Positions 58,123 through 64,000 of a stretch of DNA of 64,000 nucleotides are shown here, in pieces. This stretch comes from Paludibacteraceae bacterium (GTDB lineage Bacteria > Bacteroidota > Bacteroidia > Bacteroidales > Paludibacteraceae). The stretch lies in NCBI GenBank assembly GCA_017649925.1, contig JAGCFX010000060.1, positions 1 through 64,000 of the forward strand, read 5' to 3'. Numbering within the stretch: position 1 is the first letter of the stretch; each line of letters starts with the position of its first letter. Under the pieces are notes generated by a model that did no database searches, was not told where the DNA came from, and saw only the letters and a list, made by a program, of their open reading frames with translations. The position numbers were made by a program, and so were the translations under genes.

Positions 58123-58788
58123 TTATTCTTTCGCTTTGCCTTTTTTATGATCCCGCTCCCAAATGGCTTGATAACCAACCGCAGGAACAGGCTTCTTCTC
58201 TGATTTTTGCGACTCTTGGTATTTCATGCTCAGTGCACCTATCGCATTGTAGATATTATCCAACTCAGCCCTCATCTCCTCACTCAAGTCATTCATAGCA
58301 CCAAGGTTATTTTCCAGCGCATCCTCCAACATCTGCATCTTCAGCCGCAACTCATTAATAGCCAGTTCATGCTCACGATTTTGCAACATCAATCGCCTTG
58401 CCGCCACAAAAGCGCGCATTATCTCCACATTAACTCGCACCGCAGTGTCGCTTCGCAAAACACTTGATAGCATAGCCACACCCTGCTCGGTAAATGCATA
58501 TGGATTAGTGCCTCCAAAATTATATCCGGAGGGTATCACAGTTTGTGATCCCCCATTGGAAATCAACGAATTAGACTCTTCTTTTGTAAGCTTAAACATA
58601 AAATCGCCAGGAAAACGCTCAATATTACGGTTCACTGCTTGCTTCAGCACACGAGTTTCTACGCCATATAGTTTAGCCAATTGGAAATCCAACATTACCT
58701 GCTCTCCACGCACTGTTAGTATGGATTGCTGTAATGAATAAGGCTGCACAGCCACTTCCTGTTTAACTATGTCTTTTCTATTTGCCAT
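58123..58788 (-). CDS. ORF6N domain protein
   Basis: A 221-residue protein with an N-terminal ORF6N domain: SILTVRGEQVMLDFQLAKLY-GVETRVLKQAVNRNIERFP, FMFKLTKEE and YAFTEQGVAMLSSVL. A coiled region follows (ELRLKMQMLEDALENNLGAM) with a basic C-terminus. ORF6N proteins derive from phage and mobile-element regulators (KilA-N-associated) and are scattered accessory genes in Bacteroidetes; DNA binding is likely but targets are unknown. ATG 58788 is chosen over a TTG two codons upstream. It has its own promoter and is directly upstream of the large cargo gene, whose transcription it may lead or regulate. Confidence 0.88.
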   Translation of the reverse strand: MANRKDIVKQEVAVQPYSLQQSILTVRGEQVMLDFQLAKLYGVETRVLKQAVNRNIERFPGDFMFKLTKEESNSLISNGGSQTVIPSGYNFGGTNPYAFTEQGVAMLSSVLRSDTAVRVNVEIMRAFVAARRLMLQNREHELAINELRLKMQMLEDALENNLGAMNDLSEEMRAELDNIYNAIGALSMKYQESQKSEKKPVPAVGYQAIWERDHKKGKAKE

Positions 58789-58790
58789 TA

Positions 58791-58889
58791 TCAACTACTT
58801 TTTTCTCGTTTCCAATTCACACTGCGGCATCGTCCCTCTTTCGCGGGCATACGCAGGTTTCTTGTAGTAAAATTTGGACCTTTTTTCAT
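58791..58889 (-). CDS. Possible 32-residue upstream peptide of the ORF6N gene
   Basis: A small open frame (MKKGPNFTTRNLRMPAKEGR and 12 more residues) lies in the ORF6N 5' leader. Its TGA sits 2 bases before the ORF6N ATG (TGATAATGG), the spacing of translational coupling. It is basic and has no recognisable family; it may be chance. Confidence 0.3.
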   Translation of the reverse strand: MKKGPNFTTRNLRMPAKEGRCRSVNWKREKSS

Positions 58890-58921
58890 GGTTTGTATAT
58901 ATAATATACACTTTTGATTGT

Positions 58922-58954
58922 GCAAAGGTACTACCTTTTTTTGACATGCGCAAA
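58922..58954 (-). promoter_or_regulatory. Promoter of the ORF6N gene unit
   Basis: On the minus strand TTTG (58954-58951) is separated by 20 bases from TACCTTTGC (58930-58922). The 5' leader to the ORF6N ATG is about 125 bases. Confidence 0.8.
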
Positions 58955-59241
58955 TATTTCCACGAAAATCGTCAATTTTTTTTCATTTTGCAAAGAAAAC
59001 ATGCATTTTTTTGAAAAGTTTCCCGCGCATATACACGCATGAGCGAAATAATTAAGGTATGACTGCCGAGCACCAAACATCCTCCAGTGACGTACGCGAT
59101 GCACCCGAGATGGTCGCGAGACACGAATGGCAATGACTCGTAGTTGGCTCGACAACCGCTCGTAATTGGCAGCACAGCGGCGGCATATTTGTTCCAAAAT
59201 TATATAAAAATGCAAGCATTTTTTATTTTTCGGCTTAATTA
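58955..59241. other. Gene-free spacer between divergent units
   Basis: No gene is supported. The stretch is AT-rich at both edges and GC-richer in the middle (59040-59190), where an 11-bp-period repeat lies. No tRNA, known riboswitch or CRISPR structure was recognised. Confidence 0.5.
59104..59169. repeat. Degenerate 11-bp-period repeat with CTCG core
   Basis: The last three 11-mers are CTCGTAGTTGG, CTCGACAACCG and CTCGTAATTGG; three weaker units precede them. Same period and CTCG core as the repeats at 12005 and 30540. Confidence 0.6.
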
Positions 59242-59274
59242 TTTGTATATTCCAAATATTTGTAGTACCTTTGC
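59242..59274 (+). promoter_or_regulatory. Promoter of the small secreted protein gene
   Basis: TTTG (59242-59245), 20 bases, TACCTTTGC (59266-59274). The ATG is at 59323. Confidence 0.8.
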
Positions 59275-59322
59275 AGACTAATTGTGAGCATACGCGTAGA
59301 AAAATCATTTAACTTATATATT

Positions 59323-59874
59323 ATGAAGAAAATTTTAGTATCGCTGATTGCACTCGTGATGTGCAATATGATGAGTTGGGGAACGGTGAATATAAGCGTT
59401 TCACCGAAAGAAATAGATTTCGGGACAGTTCAGTTGAAAAATGGAGAGGCTGAACCGGATGATTGGGCGACAGCCACTCTCAATTATACATTAGCTACCT
59501 ATGTATATAATGTCTTTATTGACACAGTTGGTACGATAAGTCCAAATTGTGAGTTTTCTGCAGTTGCTGACAGTGGTGAAGATTTCTGGTATGACAGCGG
59601 TTATGGCAGTCCTGAAACGACCGTTTGGGTTAGTTTTTATGCAACTGCAGCCGGAGACTATTCTATCAAATATCATTTCTATAGTTGGGATAATTATAAT
59701 TGGGAGAACAAGGTCTATGGCGATGAACTGACTGTAAAAGTGAAAGTGGTAGATCAGGCGACGGGGATAGATGAGGAGAAGGCAAAAGTGGAGAGCCGGA
59801 AAGAGTTACGTGACGGGCAAGTGCTGATCATGCGGAAGGGAGAAGTTTACTCCGTTACCGGAGAAAGACTATGA
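59323..59874 (+). CDS. Small secreted beta-sandwich protein with short C-terminal tail
   Basis: A 183-residue exported protein with signal peptide ILVSLIALVMCNMMSWG. The mature part begins NISVSPKEIDFGTVQLKNGE, an ASH/Ig-like pattern typical of bacterial beta-sandwich domains (DFGTV, then a long strand with VWVSFYATAAGDYSIKYHF). It ends ELRDGQVLIMRKGEVYSVTG plus ERL, a member of the five-protein tail family. It is the shortest carrier of that tail, in effect one domain plus the tail. Function unknown; first gene of the plus-strand unit with the ABC ATPase and ruvB. Confidence 0.75.
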   Translation: MKKILVSLIALVMCNMMSWGTVNISVSPKEIDFGTVQLKNGEAEPDDWATATLNYTLATYVYNVFIDTVGTISPNCEFSAVADSGEDFWYDSGYGSPETTVWVSFYATAAGDYSIKYHFYSWDNYNWENKVYGDELTVKVKVVDQATGIDEEKAKVESRKELRDGQVLIMRKGEVYSVTGERL

Positions 59875-59888
59875 TTGATGATTGGTGA

Positions 59889-60500
59889 ATGATTAAAATT
59901 GCGCATGTAAATAAGAGTTTTGGGGCGCAGCAGGTGCTGCGCGATGTGACACTGGAGATTCCGAAAGGTCAGATTGTTGGTCTACTGGGACCGAACGGTG
60001 CCGGCAAATCAACGCTGATGAAGATTCTCATCGGGTTGTGGAAAGCTGATGAAAGGCCCACCCCCGACAATGTTCTACGGACGGCCACGGGCAGTCCGAT
60101 CGGGCAAAGCCCTTCACCCGTAAAAGGAAGGGAGTATATCAATGATTTGATTCAGCGAGTGGGTCTGACGCCGGAAAGGCATAAGCATATCCGTGAGTTG
60201 AGCAAGGGTTATAGGCAACGCGTAGGCTTGGCGCAAGCGCTGCTCGGCGATCCGGAGTTATTGATACTCGATGAACCTACCACCGGTCTGGATCCCAATC
60301 AATTGGTGGAGATCCGCAGTCTGATTCGCGACTTGGGCAAAGAACGGACGGTAATCCTCTCCACGCATATCATGCAGGAAGTGCGGGAGATGTGCGACCG
60401 GGTGGTTATTCTGGATCACGGAGTTATAAGAGCCGACAGGCTCGTTAATGATGTCAAAGACCTTGAAGAGTTATTCCGGTCTTCGACGTTAAATTGTTAA
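59889..60500 (+). CDS. Truncated GldA-type ABC transporter ATPase lacking the Q-loop region
   Basis: A 203-residue ABC ATPase. Walker A is GLLGPNGAGKSTLMKILIGL, the signature is LSKGYRQRVGLAQALLGDP, Walker B is LLILDEPTTGLDP, and the H-loop is VILSTHIMQEV. Between Walker A and the signature, where relatives have ~95 residues including the Q-loop (GYLPE), there are only ~60, and they are replaced by ERPTPDNVLRTATGSPIGQS and PSPVKGREY, with no Q-loop. The C-terminus is also shorter than GldA (~300 residues) and its last codons lie in an octamer repeat. No permease gene is adjacent. Coupling to a membrane partner is doubtful; it may be a decaying gene. The start lies in a heptamer-like stretch. 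Confidence 0.8.
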   Translation: MIKIAHVNKSFGAQQVLRDVTLEIPKGQIVGLLGPNGAGKSTLMKILIGLWKADERPTPDNVLRTATGSPIGQSPSPVKGREYINDLIQRVGLTPERHKHIRELSKGYRQRVGLAQALLGDPELLILDEPTTGLDPNQLVEIRSLIRDLGKERTVILSTHIMQEVREMCDRVVILDHGVIRADRLVNDVKDLEELFRSSTLNC

Positions 60501-60517
60501 AACGTTAAACTGTTAAG
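60488..60517. repeat. Octamer tandem repeat, GTTAAANN family
   Basis: GTTAAATT, GTTAAAAC, GTTAAACT, then GTTAAG leading into the ruvB ATG. It covers the end of the ABC ATPase gene and the whole gap. Confidence 0.75.
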
Positions 60518-61534
60518 ATGGCAGAATTTGATATACGACAACAGATGTCCGAAAAGGAGCAGGACAATGCGCTGCGTCCTTTATGTTTCGCGGATTTTGC
60601 GGGACAAAGCAAAGTGACATCGAACCTCAAGATTTTCGTGGAAGCCGCCAAACTGCGCGGCGAGAGTCTGGATCACGTATTGCTTTTCGGTCCTCCGGGA
60701 TTAGGAAAGACAACGCTGAGTAACATCATCGCCAACGAGTTAGGCGTGGGTTTCAAAGTGACCAGCGGACCTGTATTGGACAAACCCGGCGATTTGGCAG
60801 GACTGCTCACTTCGCTCGAACCGAACGATGTGCTTTTCATCGATGAGATTCATCGTCTGAGTCCGATAGTAGAGGAATATCTGTATTCGGCGATGGAGGA
60901 CTATCGCATTGATATCATGATAGATAAAGGTCCTTCGGCACGCACGATACAGATTGATCTGAACCATTTCACGCTGATTGGCGCCACCACGCGTCAAGGC
61001 CTTTTGACTTCGCCTTTGCGCGCACGTTTCGGCATCAACTGCCATCTTGAATATTACGATGCAGATATCCTGACAGGTATCGTAAAGCGTTCGGCACGAC
61101 TGCTGGGCGTAGAGATCAACGAAAAAGCGGCAGGCGAGATTGCGCGCCGCAGTCGCGGTACGCCCCGTATCGCCAATGCGCTGCTGCGCCGTGTGCGAGA
61201 CTTTGCGCAAGTGAAAGGAGACGGAAAAATCGATTTGGAGATTGCGCAATATGCATTGGAGGCACTGAACATCGATACCTTCGGCCTTGATCAGATAGAC
61301 AACAAATTGCTGTTGACAATCATCGATAAGTTCCGCGGCGGACCTGTGGGATTGAATACCATTGCTACCGCGATGGGCGAAGATGCCGGAACGATAGAGG
61401 ATGTGTATGAGCCGTATTTGATCAAAGAAGGATTTATCAAACGTACTCCGCGCGGACGCGAAGCCACCGAATTGGCATACAAGCATCTGGGCAAGACACC
61501 GCTCAGCGCCGATGGACAGCAATCGATGTTTTAA
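60518..61534 (+). CDS. ruvB: Holliday junction branch migration helicase RuvB
   Basis: A 338-residue AAA+ motor that drives branch migration with RuvA. Motifs are [20 protein letters not shown], Walker [19 protein letters not shown], Walker [21 protein letters not shown], sensor 1 [19 protein letters not shown] with the Arg finger, and the winged-helix end [20 protein letters not shown]. Length is standard. It is 17 bases after the ABC ATPase gene, separated by an octamer repeat. Confidence 0.98.
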   Translation: MAEFDIRQQMSEKEQDNALRPLCFADFAGQSKVTSNLKIFVEAAKLRGESLDHVLLFGPPGLGKTTLSNIIANELGVGFKVTSGPVLDKPGDLAGLLTSLEPNDVLFIDEIHRLSPIVEEYLYSAMEDYRIDIMIDKGPSARTIQIDLNHFTLIGATTRQGLLTSPLRARFGINCHLEYYDADILTGIVKRSARLLGVEINEKAAGEIARRSRGTPRIANALLRRVRDFAQVKGDGKIDLEIAQYALEALNIDTFGLDQIDNKLLLTIIDKFRGGPVGLNTIATAMGEDAGTIEDVYEPYLIKEGFIKRTPRGREATELAYKHLGKTPLSADGQQSMF

Positions 61535-61576
61535 CTGCCAAAATGGCAGAGTTGAGCCAAATGGCACAGCATTTGA
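61535..61576 (+). promoter_or_regulatory. Palindrome and possible sigma-54-like promoter before grpE
   Basis: CTGCCA-AAA-TGGCAG (61535-61549) is a perfect palindrome directly after the ruvB stop. Thirteen bases on, TGGCAC-N5-TTGA (61562-61576) resembles the -24/-12 consensus TGGCAC-N5-TTGC except in the last base. A small ACACT/AGTGT hairpin follows. Heat-shock control of grpE-dnaJ is plausible; the sigma-54 reading is tentative. Confidence 0.4.
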
Positions 61577-61603
61577 CACTGAAAAAGTGTAAAATTTTGT
61601 ATT

Positions 61604-62170
61604 ATGAGTAAAAAAAATAAGACGAAAGAATTAGAGAATGAGGGAGTGAACGAGTTAACGAATGAAAGTGTTAACACGGAAACTCAAGAAGAGCAAACGC
61701 CGAGTGTGGAGGAATTGCAAGCGCGGATTGAAGAGCTGGAAGACAAGAACCTGCGAATGATGGCGGAGTTTGACAACTATCGCCGTCGTACGAACAAGGA
61801 GAAACTGGATCTGATGGCTACCGCCGGTGAACGCATCTTCACGGAGATGCTGCCGCTGGTGGATGATTTTGAGCGTGCAGTAAAAGCCTACCCTCAATCC
61901 CTCCCTGAAGGGAAGGATGTAGAAGTCCAGTATGAAGCTTTAAAAGAAGGATTGAACCTGATTTATCAGAAGTTCATTGCTTTCCTCGAGAAAAACGATG
62001 TGCATGCGATTGAAACGGATGGTGTGGACTTTAATACGGATGAACATGAGGCAGTGACCACTTTTGCTGCAGGCGAAGAGCAAAAAGGCAAAGTGATTGA
62101 CTGCACACAAAAAGGATACAAACTGGGCGACAAAGTGATTCGGTTTGCAAAAGTAGTTGTAGGAGAATAA
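61604..62170 (+). CDS. grpE: Nucleotide exchange factor GrpE
   Basis: A 188-residue GrpE, which releases ADP from DnaK. It has a charged N-terminal tail, a long helix (VEELQARIEELEDKNLRMMA, then EFDNYRRRTNKEKLDLMATA) and the C-terminal beta domain (AVTTFAAGEEQKGKVIDCTQ, KGYKLGDKVIRFAKVVVGE). The N-terminal ENEGVNELTNESVN segment is encoded by an octamer repeat (61636-61675), and YPQSLPEGKD in the middle also looks like an insertion. It is 3 bases before dnaJ, the usual chaperone pair; dnaK is not in the window. Confidence 0.96.
   Translation: MSKKNKTKELENEGVNELTNESVNTETQEEQTPSVEELQARIEELEDKNLRMMAEFDNYRRRTNKEKLDLMATAGERIFTEMLPLVDDFERAVKAYPQSLPEGKDVEVQYEALKEGLNLIYQKFIAFLEKNDVHAIETDGVDFNTDEHEAVTTFAAGEEQKGKVIDCTQKGYKLGDKVIRFAKVVVGE
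61636..61675. repeat. Octamer tandem repeat, GAGTTAAC family, inside grpE
   Basis: GAATGAGG, GAGTGAAC, GAGTTAAC, GAATGAAA, GTGTTAAC, read in frame as part of the GrpE N-terminal tail. Confidence 0.75.
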
Positions 62171-62173
62171 TTT

Positions 62174-63346
62174 ATGGCAGAGAAAAGAGATTATTATGAA
62201 GTGCTGGAGGTTCCGAAGAACGCCAGCGCGGAAGACATAAAAAAGGCCTACCGCAAAAAAGCCATTCAGTATCACCCTGACAAGAACCCGGGCGATAAGG
62301 CTGCCGAGGAGAAATTCAAAGAAGCGGCCGAGGCTTATGAAGTGCTTTCCGATCCGCAGAAACGGCAACGCTATGACCAGTTTGGATTTGCAGGCATGCA
62401 AGGTGCAGGCGGATTCAGCGGCGGCGGCATGTCGATGGAAGATATATTCTCGCATTTCGGCGATATCTTCGAAGGCGCAGGTTTTGACTTTGGCGACATC
62501 GGCGAGATGTTTATGGGCGGTGGCCGCGGAAGCCGCAGTCGCGGTCCACGCGTACGCCGAGGCAGCGACATGCGCGTCAAAGTGCGTCTGACATTGGAAG
62601 AAATTGCCAAAGGATGCGAGAAGAAGATCAAAGTGCGCAAACTGGTACAATGTAAAGATTGTAACGGCACCGGTAGTGCCGACGGACGCACGGAGACCTG
62701 TCCTACCTGTAAAGGTTCGGGACGCACCGTTCGCCAGCAACGCGGCATATTCGGCATGATGCAAGTTCAAAGTGAATGTGAGACTTGCGGCGGAGAAGGC
62801 ACAATCATCAAGAATAAATGCCCGAAATGCGGCGGACAAGGTGTTGTGCGCGACGAAGAGATCATCCCTATCACTATCCCCGCGGGCGTGATGGGCGGCA
62901 TGCAATTGACTGTGCCGGGCAAAGGTAATGCCGCGCCGCGCGGAGGTGTGAACGGCGACTTGCTGGTACTGATCGAAGAAGAGGAACACAAAGATTTTGT
63001 CCGTCAGGAGAGCGATTTGATATACAATCTATTGCTGGATATGCCTACGGCCGTATTGGGCGGTCAAGTGCAAATCCCTACCCTGACAGGCGATGTGAAG
63101 ATAACCATCACGCCGGGCACGCAACCGGGCAAAGTGCTGCGGATGCGCGGGAAAGGTCTGCCGCGAATCGACCAATACGGGCGCAATTACGGCACAGGCG
63201 ACCTGCTGATCAATGTAGGCGTTTATATCCCGGAGCGGCTGAACAAAGACGAGAAGAAACTGATTGAGCAGTTGCAAGACAGTCCGAATATAGCCCCGGG
63301 TTCGGCAGACAAGAAGAACTTCTTCCAGCATCTGTTTGGAATTTAA
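62174..63346 (+). CDS. dnaJ: Chaperone protein DnaJ
   Basis: A 390-residue type I DnaJ. The J domain (1-70) has the HPD loop in [16 protein letters not shown]; a Gly/Phe-rich region (~75-130) follows. Four zinc-binding CxxCxGxG repeats follow at ~165-230 ([32 protein letters not shown]), then the two C-terminal substrate-binding barrels ([20 protein letters not shown]) and the dimerisation tail. It stimulates DnaK ATPase and binds unfolded protein. All expected parts are intact. Confidence 0.98.
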   Translation: MAEKRDYYEVLEVPKNASAEDIKKAYRKKAIQYHPDKNPGDKAAEEKFKEAAEAYEVLSDPQKRQRYDQFGFAGMQGAGGFSGGGMSMEDIFSHFGDIFEGAGFDFGDIGEMFMGGGRGSRSRGPRVRRGSDMRVKVRLTLEEIAKGCEKKIKVRKLVQCKDCNGTGSADGRTETCPTCKGSGRTVRQQRGIFGMMQVQSECETCGGEGTIIKNKCPKCGGQGVVRDEEIIPITIPAGVMGGMQLTVPGKGNAAPRGGVNGDLLVLIEEEEHKDFVRQESDLIYNLLLDMPTAVLGGQVQIPTLTGDVKITITPGTQPGKVLRMRGKGLPRIDQYGRNYGTGDLLINVGVYIPERLNKDEKKLIEQLQDSPNIAPGSADKKNFFQHLFGI

Positions 63347-63350
63347 AATA

Positions 63351-64000
63351 GTGACAGGCAAAAGGTTAAAGGCAATAGGGCTGTTAGTTGTCCTGACTGC
63401 ACTTGCGCACGCGCAAGTTCCTACCGTAGCGCCTGACCTGAGTCAACCGACGGAGATAGCACCTGCTTTTTTCGGACCGAATGCCTTTCCTGTTATGGAT
63501 ATGTCGGACGGCTTGACCAATAACCATCTGTGCCTTGAATTGGCTGCGGATGGTTATTTCGGCTATAACGGCGATAAGACAGCGGATTTGTTCGCGCGCG
63601 CGCATTTTCCTTTATTCACGCGCTGGGCAAATCTCAGTATCTGGATGCCGATTTACGAATGGTATCGTCAGACTGACGGCACAGGCAGCGGCGCAGGAGA
63701 TGTGTACATCTCAACCGAAGTGCAAGTGCTTCACAACGAATGGTTTAAGATTGACAAAGCCCGCTATATCCCGCAGATGACAGTGCGAGTGGGCATGAAA
63801 ACCGCCAGCGGCGGACAGTTTGACAGAAAGCGTCATTATGACAGCCCCGGATATTTCTTCGATGCTACAATAGGACAATCTATTTCCGCCGGACAAGTGA
63901 CGTTGCGATTCGCCGGTTCGGTAGGTTTCCTCTGCTGGCAAACGGATAACGGGCGGCAGAATGATGCCGTGATGTACGGGTTACAGGCACAATTGAGACA
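63351..64000 (+). CDS. Secreted protein of unknown function, 5' part (cut by window end)
   Basis: An open frame of 216 codons from GTG 63351 runs off the right edge without a stop. The first residues (MTGKRLKAIGLLVVLTALAH then AQVP) form a signal peptide. The mature part contains AFFGPNAFPVMDMSDGLTNN, FARAHFPLFTRWANLSIWMP and FDATIGQSISAGQVTLRFAG, alternating strands suggesting an outer-membrane barrel or porin-like protein. I do not recognise a family. It starts 4 bases after the dnaJ stop, so it could be read from the same transcript. Confidence 0.7.
   Translation, partial: MTGKRLKAIGLLVVLTALAHAQVPTVAPDLSQPTEIAPAFFGPNAFPVMDMSDGLTNNHLCLELAADGYFGYNGDKTADLFARAHFPLFTRWANLSIWMPIYEWYRQTDGTGSGAGDVYISTEVQVLHNEWFKIDKARYIPQMTVRVGMKTASGGQFDRKRHYDSPGYFFDATIGQSISAGQVTLRFAGSVGFLCWQTDNGRQNDAVMYGLQAQLR

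Noticed and set aside
58123..58788. ORF6N gene as evidence of an integrated prophage
   Set aside because: No integrase, structural or lysis genes and no attachment repeats are visible; it stands alone among ordinary genes.

Overview
The window looks like chromosome from a Bacteroidales bacterium (phylum Bacteroidota). The evidence is a type IX secretion system (T9SS) gene run in the order porP-gldK-gldL-gldM-gldN, the porQ-cmk-ispH linkage, Bacteroidetes-type succinate dehydrogenase/fumarate reductase genes, DUF3098/DUF2795-family proteins, and at least 15 promoters of the Bacteroidetes form TTTG-N19-21-TAnnTTTG. Finer placement is not possible from sequence alone. The two window ends cut genes: the 3' end of murG at the left and a secreted protein of unknown function at the right.

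Layout. 2-316 is the murG tail. 10392 down to 317 is a tightly packed minus-strand unit: a large secreted InlB-repeat protein, a LysM glucosaminidase, a DciA-like protein, mutS2, a predicted outer-membrane protein, a metallophosphoesterase lipoprotein and a TrpB2-type tryptophan synthase beta chain. 10.5-11.7 kb holds a CPBP-like membrane protein and a YdeI-like protein. 12.1-13.7 kb holds a secreted beta-helix protein, followed by tRNA-Arg(ACG) and tRNA-Asp(GTC) with their own promoter and terminator. 27677 down to 14069 is a 15-gene minus-strand run: DUF2795, porP, gldKLMN, ftsX, DUF3098, uppP, truB, queA, ung, polA and a DUF4886 protein. 27.8-31.0 kb holds a cobalamin adenosyltransferase, a methyltransferase, a divergent SpmA/B-like protein and ybeY. 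31.1-34.4 kb holds a pectate lyase facing a secreted nuclease. 42255 down to 32815 is a succinate dehydrogenase operon interrupted by a 1430-residue secreted protein. 42.4-45.1 kb is porQ-cmk-ispH, with ispH carrying an in-frame stop. 45.1-50.7 kb holds malQ, a flippase-like membrane protein and an HHH/beta-barrel protein. 50.7-51.4 kb is a higBA toxin-antitoxin pair. 51.5-58.8 kb holds a Gly/Ser-rich anchored protein, a 1948-residue T9SS type A cargo and an ORF6N protein. 59.3-64 kb is a plus-strand run: a small secreted protein, a truncated ABC ATPase, ruvB, grpE, dnaJ and an unknown secreted protein.

How the genes fit together. The T9SS core (GldKLMN, PorP, PorQ) would export the large surface proteins in the window. 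Only one of these (52254-58100) has a recognisable type A sorting domain. Five other secreted proteins share a different, gap-free 25-residue C-terminal tail, which I regard as the best candidate for an undescribed sorting or anchoring signal. Two of those five genes also share a promoter palindrome.

The second notable layer is DNA-level. Tandem 7-mer and 8-mer repeats of several sequence families sit at gene junctions and inside reading frames (mutS2, DUF4886, malQ, ispH, grpE, a flippase), where they supply start codons, linkers and, in ispH, border a stop codon. A separate 11-bp-period repeat occupies three intergenic regions.
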